Positions 8,708 to 17,952 of a stretch of DNA of 64,000 nt are shown one piece after another. Below the pieces are notes generated by a model. That model was given only the letters and a program-made list of their open reading frames with translations. It was not told the DNA's origin and did not search any database. The stretch covers positions 310,001-374,000 of the forward strand of contig NZ_CP072014.1 in assembly GCF_017603825.1 (NCBI RefSeq), in the 5' to 3' direction. The first letter of the stretch is position 1. Each line of letters begins with the position of its first letter. The DNA comes from Arthrobacter crystallopoietes. Its GTDB lineage: Bacteria > Actinomycetota > Actinomycetes > Actinomycetales > Micrococcaceae. The position numbers and the translations under genes were made by a program.

Positions 8708-10396
8708 CTAGGGCAGCCGGCGGTCCTCAGCGTGCAGCACCCGCAGCCAGCGGTAGCCGTAACCGCCGAGCGGCAGTTCGCACCTGCCGCCGTCGGCCAG
8801 TTCCACGTTCTCGTCGCCGAGCAGATCCAGGAGCACCGAACCTACAAACTTGTCCTCGGGTTCATCTTCGGTAGCTAGATCGATTGTCACGGTGGCCGGT
8901 TCCGGGCTCAGGTTGTGGACCAGTACAAGGCTGGCCGTTTCCCACGTGCAGCGATGGGCCAGTACCGATGAGGCGGGTTGCCGCAGCAACTCGAACCGGC
9001 CCCATCCGAGTTCCGGACATTCGCGGTAGCGCCGGATCAACGTAGCCATGAAGCTCCACAACGAGTCCGGGTCACGTTTGGCCTGGGCAGCGTTGACGAA
9101 CTGCGGCCCGCATCCGCCGTCCACCAAGGGCGACACAAGTTTCCCGGGCGGTGCGGTGGAGAACCCGGCATTCGCGTCGTCGGTCCACTGCATCGGGGTC
9201 CGGACAGCCATTCGGCCCTCCGCCTCCAGATCCTCGCCCATCCCGATCTCCTCGCCGTAATAGAGCACCGGCGTGCCGGGCAGCGAGAACAGCAGCGAGT
9301 AGACCATCTTGACGTGGCGCGGATCCCCGCCCAGCATCGGCGGCAACCGGCGTTTGAGCCCCCGCCCGTACAGCTGCATCCGTTCTTCGGGCCCGAACGC
9401 CGCAAAGACCTCCTGGCGTTCCTCCTCGGAGAGTTTGTCCAGCGTCAGCTCATCGTGGTTCCGGACGAAGGTGGCCCACTGGTTGTCCGGATTGATGGCC
9501 GGGCGCTTGGCCAGCGTCTCTGCCAGAGGCCGGGCGTCCTGCCGCGCCAGCGCAAGGTACATATTCTGCATGGCCATGAAATCGAACATGACATTGAGTT
9601 CGTCCCCTTCATTGCCACCGAAGAAGTCGGTCTGCTCCTTGTAGGGCAGGTTGACTTCGCCGAGCAGGATCCCCTCGCCCGAGCGCCGGTTCAGGAAGCG
9701 GCGCAGGTCCCGGAGGAATTCATGCGGATCCGGCAGCTCCTCCGGTTCCTCTCCCGTGGTCTCGAGGAAGAACGGCACGGCGTCCACGCGGAAGCCGTTA
9801 ACCCCGAGTTCCAGCCAGAATCCCATGGCCTTGGCAATATGGTCCCGGACGGCCGGATTGGTGACGTTCAAGTCCGGCTGGTGCTTGTAGAAGCGGTGCA
9901 GGTACCACTCGCCCGTGGTTTCCTCCTTGGTCCAGATGGAGTCTTCCTGATCCGGAAACACCACCTGCTTCGAGGTAGGCGGGGGCGGATCTGAACGCCA
10001 CACGTAGTAGTCCCGGTACGGGCTGTCCTTGGATTGCTTGGCGGATTGGAACCACGGATGCTGGTCCGACGTGTGGTTGACGATCAAGTCGGCGATGACC
10101 CGCATCCCCCGGTCCCTGGCGGTGCGCAGGAACTCCACCAGGTCCCCGTGGTCGCCCAGCCGTTGGTCCACGCCGTAGAAGTCGGTGACGTCGTACCCGT
10201 CGTCGCGGTCCGGTGTGGGGTAGAACGGCATCAGCCAGATGCAGGTGACGCCGAGGTCCGCCAGATAGTCCACGCGCTGGGCGAGTCCGGCGATGTCTCC
10301 GATGCCGTCGCCGTCACTGTCAAAGTACGTTTCAATATCCAGGCAATAGACGACGGCGGTCTTCCACCACAGGTCCGATGTGTCCGTGATCCTCAC
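8708..10396 (-). CDS. GH13 alpha-amylase-family enzyme, trehalose-synthase-like
   Basis: A 562-residue (beta/alpha)8 glycoside hydrolase-family protein. Conserved regions: VIADLIVNHTSDQH (region I), GFRVDAVPF with the Asp nucleophile, LLGEVN with the Glu acid/base, and FVRNHDELTL with the transition-state Asp. It has a C-terminal beta domain and no signal peptide, so it acts in the cytoplasm. The SDGDGIGD segment and NHDELTLD wording resemble maltose/trehalose interconverting enzymes more than secreted amylases. The GTG at 10396 is chosen because GAGGAAG lies 5 bases upstream; a TTG at 10444 lacks a site. It lies 54 bases after the LLM oxidoreductase gene, probably cotranscribed. Confidence 0.8.
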   Translation of the reverse strand: MRITDTSDLWWKTAVVYCLDIETYFDSDGDGIGDIAGLAQRVDYLADLGVTCIWLMPFYPTPDRDDGYDVTDFYGVDQRLGDHGDLVEFLRTARDRGMRVIADLIVNHTSDQHPWFQSAKQSKDSPYRDYYVWRSDPPPPTSKQVVFPDQEDSIWTKEETTGEWYLHRFYKHQPDLNVTNPAVRDHIAKAMGFWLELGVNGFRVDAVPFFLETTGEEPEELPDPHEFLRDLRRFLNRRSGEGILLGEVNLPYKEQTDFFGGNEGDELNVMFDFMAMQNMYLALARQDARPLAETLAKRPAINPDNQWATFVRNHDELTLDKLSEEERQEVFAAFGPEERMQLYGRGLKRRLPPMLGGDPRHVKMVYSLLFSLPGTPVLYYGEEIGMGEDLEAEGRMAVRTPMQWTDDANAGFSTAPPGKLVSPLVDGGCGPQFVNAAQAKRDPDSLWSFMATLIRRYRECPELGWGRFELLRQPASSVLAHRCTWETASLVLVHNLSPEPATVTIDLATEDEPEDKFVGSVLLDLLGDENVELADGGRCELPLGGYGYRWLRVLHAEDRRLP

Positions 10397-10450
10397 GCGA
10401 ACTTCCTCTCTTCGTCCTGCTGAGGTGGCGTTTTCCCGATGCAAGTCCGC

Positions 10451-11407
10451 TCAGCGCAGCTGCGGTAGCACTTTTTCCGCGAAGGCGTTGATGAAAGGCT
10501 CCTGCTCCTGGCCGACAAAGTGCAGGTACAACTCGTCGAAGCCCAGGTCCAGGTATTCCTGCAGCCACTCAACGTGCCGGCCGGTGTCGGCCGAAACGTT
10601 GACCGCCTGCCGCAGCTGGTCTTCGCCCACGTGCTCGCTGACGGCGTCGAAATGCTTCGCCGTCGCCAGGTCCGCGGCCACATGCGGCGGGAAGACGTTG
10701 GTCCGCCACTGGTCCAGGCCTATTTCCACGGCGGCCTCCTCCGAGGGGGCCCAGGACAGGTGCACTTGAAGCGCGGCCTTGCCGCGCCCGCCGTTGTTCC
10801 GGTAGGCGGCCAGGACCTTCTTCAGCTGGGCCGGCTGCTGGTTGACCGTGATCAAGCCGTCTGCCCAGGCAGCCGCGCGGCGGGCTGTGTCGACGCTGAT
10901 GGCCGGGGCGATCAGTTCGGGTTTGGGCTCGGGCATCTCCCAGACCCGGGCGTGCTCCACAGTGACCAGGCCGCGGTGGGTGACTTCCTCGCCGTCGTGC
11001 AGCCGGCGGATCACCTCCACCGATTCCTCGAGCCGCTGCTGGCGCACGTCCTTGGACGGCCAGGCGTCACCGGTGATGTGCTCGTTGCTGTTCTCGCCGC
11101 TGCCCGGCGCCAGCCAGAACCGTCCGGGAAACATGACTGCCAGGGTAGCGGATGCATGCGCGATGATGGCGGGATGGTAGCGCTGGCCGGGCGCAGTCAC
11201 CACGCCGAAGCGCAGCGCGGTGGACGCCAGCGCCGCGCCAAGCCAGGACCAGGCGAAGCCGGAGTGCCCCTGCCGGGCAGACCAGGGTTCAATATGGTCC
11301 GAGCACATGGCCGCGTCAAACCCCGCGGCCTCGGCGAGTTGGACATCGGTCAACAGCCGCGCGGGACTGATCTGTTCGTGGGACGCATGGAATCCGATCA
11401 CAGGCAC
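10451..11407 (-). CDS. LLM-class flavin-dependent oxidoreductase
   Basis: A 318-residue luciferase-like TIM-barrel oxidoreductase. It begins MPVIGFHASHEQ, contains AGFDAAMCSDHIEPW in the cofactor-facing segment, and shows the LAPGSGENSNEHITG signature typical of FGD-like and TIGR03885-type members. Such proteins use F420 or FMN; the subfamily with this start is often described as non-F420, so the cofactor is left open. The substrate is unknown. The GH13 gene follows in the same direction, a pairing that suggests a link to glucan or trehalose metabolism, though no shared reaction is evident. Confidence 0.8.
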   Translation of the reverse strand: MPVIGFHASHEQISPARLLTDVQLAEAAGFDAAMCSDHIEPWSARQGHSGFAWSWLGAALASTALRFGVVTAPGQRYHPAIIAHASATLAVMFPGRFWLAPGSGENSNEHITGDAWPSKDVRQQRLEESVEVIRRLHDGEEVTHRGLVTVEHARVWEMPEPKPELIAPAISVDTARRAAAWADGLITVNQQPAQLKKVLAAYRNNGGRGKAALQVHLSWAPSEEAAVEIGLDQWRTNVFPPHVAADLATAKHFDAVSEHVGEDQLRQAVNVSADTGRHVEWLQEYLDLGFDELYLHFVGQEQEPFINAFAEKVLPQLR

Positions 11408-11493
11408 CCTCCATGCTTACCCGGCGGTAACGGCATTGTCGAGGGCTACAGTGGCATTGTGGAGGACAACACCGGCATCGGACACGCCTGCCC

Positions 11494-12441
11494 ATGAACC
11501 AGGAAACCGCGGACACGGATCTGGCGGGCATCGCCGTCGAACTTTATGCCCTCCTGCCCAAGGACTTCACGGCCGCCCGGAACGAGCGGGCCAAGGAGTT
11601 GAGCAAGACCGACAGGGGTCTGTCCAAGCAGGTCCGCGGCCTGCCGAAACCGTCCACCGCGGCCTGGCTCGTCAACATGCTGGCCGCGCACCGGCGAGAA
11701 GGGATCGACGGCGTCATCGGGCTCGGGGCGGCCATGCGTGAGGCGCAGGACGAGCTGGATCCACAGCAGCTGCGCGAGCTGAGCGACCAGCGGCACCGGT
11801 TGTTGGCGGCGATCGCGAAACAAGGCCGGAAGCTGGCGAAAGAGCTCGGGCATCCGGTCAGCGAAACCATCGCCACGGACGTGGAGCAGACACTGCGGGC
11901 TGCCATGGCTGATCCGGCGGCGGCGGCCGCGGTGGCCAGCGGCCTGCTGACCGATTCGCTGTCGTCCAACGGGCTGGAACCGGTGGAACTGGACGGCAAG
12001 GTGGCCGTCCCGGAGGCCGTCGGCGAGGCCTCCGGGACGGCGCCGAAGGCCAGGCAGAAACCGGTGGATGAGCTGGCCAAGCGCCGTACCGAACGGGCCG
12101 CCCGGACGGACCGGGAGAAGCAGCGCCGTGCCGAGGAAGCGGAACGACGCCGCCAAAAGGCCCAGGCGGATGTGGACAAGGCTGCCCGCCGGCTGGCCGA
12201 GACGGAAGCCGGCGAACAGGCGGCCGATGCCGAGGTGGAACAGATCTCCGCTAAGCGGGAGGACCTCGCAGCGGAACTGGCGGAGTTGAAAAGCCGGATC
12301 CGCACCTTGGAGCGGAGCATCACGGCGGTGGACACGGAAGCCGCGGCCGCCGAAGACCGGCTCGAGGAAGCCACACGCTCCGCCGCGGAGGCGCGGCGCG
12401 GACTGCAACGCGCCCGGAAGTCACTGGAGGATCAGGACTAG
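11494..12441 (+). CDS. Conserved actinobacterial coiled-coil protein
   Basis: A 315-residue cytoplasmic protein of unknown function. The N-terminal ~100 residues have a conserved actinobacterial pattern: ELYALLPKDFTAARNERAKEL, then LPKPSTAAWLVNML. Residues ~185-315 are almost entirely charged heptads (ELAKRRTERAARTDREKQ and LAAELAELKSRIRTLERS), predicting a long coiled coil. No enzyme motif or membrane segment is visible. It is divergent from the LLM oxidoreductase gene, with 86 bases between the starts. Confidence 0.7.
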   Translation: MNQETADTDLAGIAVELYALLPKDFTAARNERAKELSKTDRGLSKQVRGLPKPSTAAWLVNMLAAHRREGIDGVIGLGAAMREAQDELDPQQLRELSDQRHRLLAAIAKQGRKLAKELGHPVSETIATDVEQTLRAAMADPAAAAAVASGLLTDSLSSNGLEPVELDGKVAVPEAVGEASGTAPKARQKPVDELAKRRTERAARTDREKQRRAEEAERRRQKAQADVDKAARRLAETEAGEQAADAEVEQISAKREDLAAELAELKSRIRTLERSITAVDTEAAAAEDRLEEATRSAAEARRGLQRARKSLEDQD

Positions 12442-12512
12442 GGGTCGACCTGAACGCAGACAGTAAGTATGCTTATAACCTTCCCTGCAAGCCGTCTTTC
12501 CAGGAGTTCACA

Positions 12513-13112
12513 ATGTCAGGAAATCTTATCGCCCGGTCCGTCCATGATCTGACCGCCGGCGCCTGGTTCGGCGGCTCCCTGATGGGAGCCATCGGACTGA
12601 ACGGCGCCGCCGCACAGGCGAAGGACCCCAGAGAACGGGCCAGGCTGTCCAGCCTGGGTTGGAAAAAATGGGCTCCCGTCCAGGCCGGAGCCTTCGGCGC
12701 ACACCTGCTCTCCGGCATTCCGCTCGTCCTGAAGAACGCGGACCGGCTGGGCAGCCAGCACGGCGTGGTCCGGCTCTCCGTCTACAAAGCCATCGTGACG
12801 CTGACCGGCGCCGGCGTGACCGCGTACGCGGGGCTGCTGGGCCGGAAGGTCGAAAAACTCTCGAACGAAGGCGCTGCCGGAGCCACCGAGCCGAGTCCGA
12901 CGTCGTCGGAAGAGCTGGCACAGGCGCAGCGGCAGCTGAAGATCCTGCAGTGGACCATTCCGGTTTTCGCCGGCTGGGTCATGGTGCTCAATGCCAAGGA
13001 GGGCGAGATGCAGCGGCCGCAAAACGTCGCCTTGGGTCTGCGTAAGAACATGTCCCGCCCCGAGCTGGCCAGGCTGCTGCAGGAGTGGAAGGAGCGCTCC
13101 CGGCTCACGTAG
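12513..13112 (+). CDS. Conserved hypothetical membrane protein
   Basis: A 199-residue protein with about four hydrophobic stretches: the N-terminal GAWFGGSLMGAIGLNG, the segment near AFGAHLLSGIPLVL, KAIVTLTGAGVTAYAGLLG and WTIPVFAGWVMVLNA. Homologous-looking actinobacterial proteins are annotated only as hypothetical. The start has AGGAG at 12501-12505, 7 bases before the ATG. A perfect 10-bp hairpin 18 bases after the stop probably terminates the transcript. No function can be assigned. Confidence 0.65.
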   Translation: MSGNLIARSVHDLTAGAWFGGSLMGAIGLNGAAAQAKDPRERARLSSLGWKKWAPVQAGAFGAHLLSGIPLVLKNADRLGSQHGVVRLSVYKAIVTLTGAGVTAYAGLLGRKVEKLSNEGAAGATEPSPTSSEELAQAQRQLKILQWTIPVFAGWVMVLNAKEGEMQRPQNVALGLRKNMSRPELARLLQEWKERSRLT

Positions 13113-13130
13113 CCGGCGCCCCTAGCGGCG

Positions 13131-13163
13131 GAATGCCGGCAGCCGCTCGTGCCGCCGGCATTC
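13131..13163. terminator. Hairpin terminator between convergent genes
   Basis: Perfect inverted repeat GAATGCCGGC (13131-13140) and GCCGGCATTC (13154-13163) with a 13-base loop. It lies 18 bases after the stop of the membrane protein gene and 67 bases beyond the stop of the convergent YegP-like gene. There is no clear T-tract, so it may work as a GC-rich actinobacterial terminator in either direction. Confidence 0.6.
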
Positions 13164-13230
13164 GGCCGGGACCTGCCCGTCGGGCATTTGGGCCGCCGTG
13201 GTCCGGGCCCGACGGCAGCCCGAGGCTACT

Positions 13231-13446
13231 TCAGCTTGCGGCCTGCGCCAGCTCGGGCACCTCGGCCAGGACAGACTTGTCCTTGATCCGTGAGGTGGCA
13301 GCGTACTCGCGCGTCGCGTTGATCGCCGCAACCACGGCAGATTTCTCCGCGTACGCCTCCGAGACTGCTATGACCTTGTTCTTGGCCCCGAGGAGCCGGA
13401 AACGGTACTGCTTGTTGCGGTCCTTGAAAATTTCAAACAATCGCAT
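13231..13446 (-). CDS. YegP family (DUF1508) small protein
   Basis: A 71-residue protein with one YegP repeat: RLFEIFKDRNKQYRFRLLG, then AVSEAYAEKSAVVAAINATR. Many relatives carry two tandem repeats; this has one. The function of the family is unknown. The ATG at 13446 is chosen because the domain starts right there; the frame stays open to 13560, but that extension has no family resemblance. The ribosome site is weak (GGGAGA directly abuts the ATG). Confidence 0.75.
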   Translation of the reverse strand: MRLFEIFKDRNKQYRFRLLGAKNKVIAVSEAYAEKSAVVAAINATREYAATSRIKDKSVLAEVPELAQAAS

Positions 13447-13594
13447 TCTCCCGAAATCATGGGGCGCCCTGCTCTCCGTTGAGCGGTCGAAGCTGTTCCC
13501 CAATCCAGAAGCATAAGCGCCGAAATCCGTACTGCCGAGTAGGAATGTAGCCTGCGTCACAGATAATCAGGAAATCCCAAGAACGACGCCGGCA

Positions 13595-16381
13595 CTAACC
13601 TTCCTCGGTTTCGGCCCGGTAGCGGGCGGCCAGTTCGCTGCGGGAACTGATGCCCAGCTTCGAATAGATGCGCGTCAGGTGGTACTGGACCGTTTTGGCC
13701 GCGATGAACAGCTCCAGACCGGTCTCCTTATTGGTCCGGCCCTCTGCCACCAGCCGGGCCACAGCGATTTCCTGCGCCGTCAGGACAGAGAAGTCCAGGG
13801 CGCCACGGCGGCCAGTGCTCTGCAGTCCGCTGGCCTGGATCTCGCGGTCGCAGCGCTCCACGTAGACGCTGGCGCCGAGGGCCAGATAAAGGTCCCGCGC
13901 CCGGGCCAGGATGTCAGCGGCCTCCCGGCGCTGGCCGGCCCGGCGCAGCATCTGGCCATAGGCGAAGTTTCCGCGCGCCCTGACGTACGGCGTCGGCAGG
14001 TCCTTGATTCCGGCAAGGCTCGTTTCGAAGACCGCGCGGGCTTCATCCAGCCTGCCCTCGGCCCCGAGGATCCTGCCGCGGGGTACCGCCAGCCGGGCCA
14101 ACACGGTACGGTGGCCACGCTTGGCTGCCAGCTCTTCATGCGGCACGAGGAAATCTGCAGCTTCCGCCATCCGATCGGTCATCACCAACGCGTTGGCATA
14201 GACATCGTGCCACGGCCAGAACCCGGGCTCGTCCATCCCGTTGGCGCGGTCCAACTGCAGCAGCGGTCCCAGGGCGCGCAGCACGCCCTCGTAATCCGCA
14301 GCGGCTTCCGCCACGAAGGCGGCGGCCATCGCGGCGGGCAACTGCATGATGGCGTAGCTGTCCGCCGGCGCCCTGGCCGCATCCCGGTGGAGTGCGCCCT
14401 TGTCCGCATCTCCCCGCAGGGCATGGATCTGGGCGGCGGTCAGATGAAGCAGCGGGCGGGCCAACTGGATCTGCAGGCGTTCCTGCTGGAGCAGCCCCCG
14501 CTCCACCGTGCGCAGGGCTTCGTCCCAGTCCCCGAGCTCGAACTCCGCGCGGGCCAGCCAGCCTTGGGCCCATTGCGCGATCCGGCCTGAACCCAGATGG
14601 TATTCGGTGGGGACGGCGGCAGCGAGCTGGTCCCGGGCCAGATAGTGCTCGTCCTGGGCCAGCAGCAGCCAGCCGCGGCCCAGCTGTACCCGCTGGCGCT
14701 GGGCGCCGAGGGCTTTCAGCGACGGGAACTTCCCGTACTGGGCGTGCGCTTCCTCGATGCGGCCGAGCCCGGCCAGACCCAGGCCCATGATGGAGCGCGA
14801 TTCGATAAAGGCGGGGGAATCCTCAGGGGCCAGTTCGATGGCGCGCTCGGCCCAGAGCACCAGATCGGCTCCGTTCTGCGCGGCCAAGGCATGCAGAACG
14901 CGCCGCTGGCAGATCATCGCCGCGATGTCCGGCGACGATGCCGGATTGCACTGCTGCCAGGCCTTGTCCAGCTGCATGTCCGCCTCGGTCTCCCTGCCGC
15001 GGAGGACGGCAAGGTAGCCCAGTACGGCTTCCTTCAACGGGCCGGGCCGGAAACCTGCGACCTGCTGCGCGTAGGCGCTGGCCCGGGGCAGGTCACCGGC
15101 GGCGACAAGGGCGTCGAGTGCCTGGAGCAAACGCTGTTGCCGGCCCGTGGCATCGGGCCAGACATGACCGGCGCGCAGCAGGGCAGCCGCCGCTGACAAC
15201 CACGCGCCACGCTCCGCCTGGTGCGCAGCGTACGCGTCGAGTTGCCTGGCCAGACCGATGTCCGGCAGAGCGGCGGCGGCGGCCAGGTGGAACAACTGTT
15301 CGCCTTCATCGTCCCCCATCGTCGAAGCGGAGCGGTGCAATGCAGCCCGCTCGGTGGCGGTCAGGGAGGCGTAGACGGCAGCCCGGAGCAAGGGATAGGG
15401 GAAGTTCAGCACCTGGAGGTCGGCACCGATCTTCAACAGTCCCAGTGCACGGGCCTCGTCCAGGGCTGCCAGCGGATCCTGGATGCTGTCCGTTCCGGCA
15501 GCGTCGGCCAAGGCGACGGCATCGGCGAGCAGGCAGCCGGATTCCAGCACCGCAGCGGCCTGCACCAGAGCACGGGTTGCCGCCCCGGCACCGGCCAGCG
15601 CGGTTTCAACTTCGTCTCGCAGGCGCAGCGGCGCCGGCAGATGCTCGTGCCACTGGTTCCAGTAGTCGTCCGGCTGTTCCTGCAGCAACTGAAGGAGATA
15701 GCCCGGATTACCGCCGGCATGGGCGCAAAGCCGCAAAGCCATCGGCGCCGGAAGTTCCAGCGCCCGCACCGACCAGGCGAGCGAAACGACGTGTTCGGGG
15801 ACCATCGGACGGAGCCGGAGCTTTTGCACGGCTGCTGAGCCAGCGAATTCGCGGAAACCCGCCGGCAGCTGCCCCCACTGCTCATCCCGCACTGCCAGCA
15901 GGACCAGCACGCGTTCGGCATCGAGGCGCCGCAGGGCGAAGACCAGCGCGCGTAGCGAAAATTCATCGGCCCACTGCACATCGTCGATCCAGACCACGAG
16001 CGGCGGGTGGTCGGTGTCCGCACCGTGCGCGGCAGCGTAAGCACAGGCAGACCGGAGCCGGGCCAGCAGCAGCTGTCCGGCCTCCGCCGGATCAGCGGGA
16101 ACGGAGGAAGGTGCCGTTGAGCCGCCGTCGTAACCTCGCTGCAACTGGGCCAGGACGCTTCCGTCCACGCTCGTTTCCCAGCGGGTCCCTGCTGCCCGCA
16201 GTACCGTGCCGGTAGCAGGCCGGGACACAAAGTGCTCCACCAGGCTGGACTTCCCCATGCCCGCAGCACCGTGGATGATGGCGATCTGCGGGTCGGCGGA
16301 ACTGGCGGCGCCGGCCATTGCTGCCAGCGCCGCCAGTTCCGCGGAACGCCCCGCCAGGGGCTCGGTTTTGGTCTCAGTCAT
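13595..16381 (-). CDS. benR: Large STAND-ATPase LuxR-family regulator of the benzoate cluster
   Basis: A 928-residue regulator. The N-terminus has a P-loop GAAGMGKS (about residues 38-45) and a Walker B-like VVWIDDVQWAD. A long helical-repeat sensor region follows. The C-terminal LuxR helix-turn-helix contains LTAQEIAVARLVAEGRTNKE and AAKTVQYHLTRIYSKLG. Its start overlaps the end of the transporter gene by 8 bases, so it is cotranscribed with it. In Corynebacterium glutamicum the ben cluster is controlled by a LuxR-type regulator called BenR; position and architecture here match that precedent. The effector is inferred to be benzoate or a downstream metabolite. Confidence 0.8.
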   Translation of the reverse strand: MTETKTEPLAGRSAELAALAAMAGAASSADPQIAIIHGAAGMGKSSLVEHFVSRPATGTVLRAAGTRWETSVDGSVLAQLQRGYDGGSTAPSSVPADPAEAGQLLLARLRSACAYAAAHGADTDHPPLVVWIDDVQWADEFSLRALVFALRRLDAERVLVLLAVRDEQWGQLPAGFREFAGSAAVQKLRLRPMVPEHVVSLAWSVRALELPAPMALRLCAHAGGNPGYLLQLLQEQPDDYWNQWHEHLPAPLRLRDEVETALAGAGAATRALVQAAAVLESGCLLADAVALADAAGTDSIQDPLAALDEARALGLLKIGADLQVLNFPYPLLRAAVYASLTATERAALHRSASTMGDDEGEQLFHLAAAAALPDIGLARQLDAYAAHQAERGAWLSAAAALLRAGHVWPDATGRQQRLLQALDALVAAGDLPRASAYAQQVAGFRPGPLKEAVLGYLAVLRGRETEADMQLDKAWQQCNPASSPDIAAMICQRRVLHALAAQNGADLVLWAERAIELAPEDSPAFIESRSIMGLGLAGLGRIEEAHAQYGKFPSLKALGAQRQRVQLGRGWLLLAQDEHYLARDQLAAAVPTEYHLGSGRIAQWAQGWLARAEFELGDWDEALRTVERGLLQQERLQIQLARPLLHLTAAQIHALRGDADKGALHRDAARAPADSYAIMQLPAAMAAAFVAEAAADYEGVLRALGPLLQLDRANGMDEPGFWPWHDVYANALVMTDRMAEAADFLVPHEELAAKRGHRTVLARLAVPRGRILGAEGRLDEARAVFETSLAGIKDLPTPYVRARGNFAYGQMLRRAGQRREAADILARARDLYLALGASVYVERCDREIQASGLQSTGRRGALDFSVLTAQEIAVARLVAEGRTNKETGLELFIAAKTVQYHLTRIYSKLGISSRSELAARYRAETEEG

Positions 16382-17762
16382 TCCCGACAATGTTAGCTGC
16401 CGTGGCCATCGCGGGTGCCTGACGGTCTTCGGCCAGGCCGGAGCTCTCCTCGGTGACCGGACGCTTGGGCAGGAACAGTGTCACCAGCGCTCCGGCCAGT
16501 GCCACCCCGGCGAAGACGTAGAACGCCGTCGCGGTCTGCACTCCGGCGGCGATGAGGAAACCGCCGAGCAACGGGCCGAAAATGCCGCCGAGGCGGCCGA
16601 AACCGGCGCACCAGGCCACGCCTGCGGCGCGCACCGAGGTGGCGTAGTAGTTCGAGACGAGGCCGTAGATCAACACCTGGGTGCCCAATGTACCGACGCC
16701 GGCAATGGCGATGGCCGTCAGCAGTACCGGCAGCGGGAAGCCGAAGGTCAGCAGGACCAGGGACAGGGCGGCCAGCGCGAAGGTTGTCGACACAATCCGT
16801 TTGGCCCCGAATTTATCCGCGGACCGGGATGCGATCAACCCGCCGACCACGGCACCGGCATTGAGCGTCACGAGGAACATCAGCGAGTAGTTCTTGTCGT
16901 ACCCGTACTGGCTCATGATTTCCGGCAGCCAGGTGTTCAGTCCGTAGGTCAGCAGCAGCCCGGAGAAGCTCATGATGCCCAGGAACGCGGTGGGAATTGC
17001 GTAGCGCCGGCTGGCGAGACCGGCGAATCCGGCCTTCTGCTGCACCGCCGATGCTGCGGTCGCCGTCGAGGCGGGAGCCGCGAGCAGCGGAATACCGGTC
17101 TTTACCGACAGCAGTTCCGCTTCGTGCTGGCGTCCGCGGGCCTGCAGCCAGCGGGGGGACTCGGGCAGCTTGAACAGGGCCACCGGTAGCAGGAACACAA
17201 TGGGCAGGGCGCCGATCATGAACAATCCGCGCCAGTCGAGAATGCCGTTGAAAACGATGGCAAGCACCGAGGCCAGTGTGGCGCCGGCCGGGACGCCCGA
17301 GTAGACGATCGCGTTGTAGAAATTCTTCTTGCCCGCCGGAGCGAACTCGGCCACGACCGCTCCCGCCGTCGCCACCAGGGCGCCGACGCCGATGCCGGTG
17401 AGGAAGCGCAGGACGCCGAAGGCGAAGACACTGGTGGCCATGGACGTCAGCGCCATGCCGATGGAGAACCAGGCGATGTTGATCAGCATGACTTTGCGGC
17501 GGCCGAGGAAGTCGCCGACGGCGCCGACCACGAGGGCACCGACCATGACGCCGACCAGGGCATAACTGCCCAAGGCACCGGCTTGGGCCGCATCGAGCGG
17601 ACCGAGCTGGCTGGGATCGTCCAGCAGGCTGGAGACCACGGTGCCGTACACCACCAGGTCGTAGCCATCGAAGACCAGTGCGAGGGCGGCGATCAGCACC
17701 ACCCAGCGGACTGTTTTGCGGCCGCGTGCTGCTGTCGCGGCGGATTCGGAAAGAACACTCAT
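16374..17762 (-). CDS. benK: MFS aromatic acid:H+ symporter, probable benzoate transporter
   Basis: A 462-residue 12-helix major facilitator of the AAHS type. Helix 1 carries FDGYDLVVYG, the family hallmark, and the loop after helix 2 has GDFLGRRKVM. LPESPRWLQARG is the standard sugar-porter/AAHS central motif. It is in line with benABC, 186 bases after the benC stop, and overlaps the regulator gene. Benzoate is the expected substrate from context, although AAHS proteins also carry protocatechuate or hydroxybenzoates. Confidence 0.85.
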   Translation of the reverse strand: MSVLSESAATAARGRKTVRWVVLIAALALVFDGYDLVVYGTVVSSLLDDPSQLGPLDAAQAGALGSYALVGVMVGALVVGAVGDFLGRRKVMLINIAWFSIGMALTSMATSVFAFGVLRFLTGIGVGALVATAGAVVAEFAPAGKKNFYNAIVYSGVPAGATLASVLAIVFNGILDWRGLFMIGALPIVFLLPVALFKLPESPRWLQARGRQHEAELLSVKTGIPLLAAPASTATAASAVQQKAGFAGLASRRYAIPTAFLGIMSFSGLLLTYGLNTWLPEIMSQYGYDKNYSLMFLVTLNAGAVVGGLIASRSADKFGAKRIVSTTFALAALSLVLLTFGFPLPVLLTAIAIAGVGTLGTQVLIYGLVSNYYATSVRAAGVAWCAGFGRLGGIFGPLLGGFLIAAGVQTATAFYVFAGVALAGALVTLFLPKRPVTEESSGLAEDRQAPAMATAANIVGND

Positions 17763-17913
17763 GTACAGACTCCTTTGTCCGGCGGCCTGTTTTGAGACAG
17801 GGCGCGATAGGGATTCGTGTCGGGATGGGGATTGCGCGGCCGTCCATGGCCGGCAGGATTTAGCCGCGAAGAGCGGCTGGCAAGAATCGGCCCCTGATGC
17901 GGCCTGCAGGAAA

Positions 17914-17952
17914 CTAGCTCTTGAAGCGGCCGGGGGGAATCGTGGCGCTCAT
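17914..17952 (-). pseudogene. benD: Remnant start of benD (benzoate diol dehydrogenase)
   Basis: The last bases of benC contain an ATGA overlap: an ATG at 17952 begins a frame reading MSATIPPGRFKS and then hits TAG. BenD-type short-chain dehydrogenases start with a short tail ending in a RF/RFK-like segment just before the VVTGAAQGIG glycine motif, and in canonical operons benD directly follows benC. The wording and the coupled start fit a benD truncated after about 12 codons. The next ~150 bases contain no dehydrogenase sequence before the transporter gene. The reading is an inference from a very short match. Confidence 0.5.
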
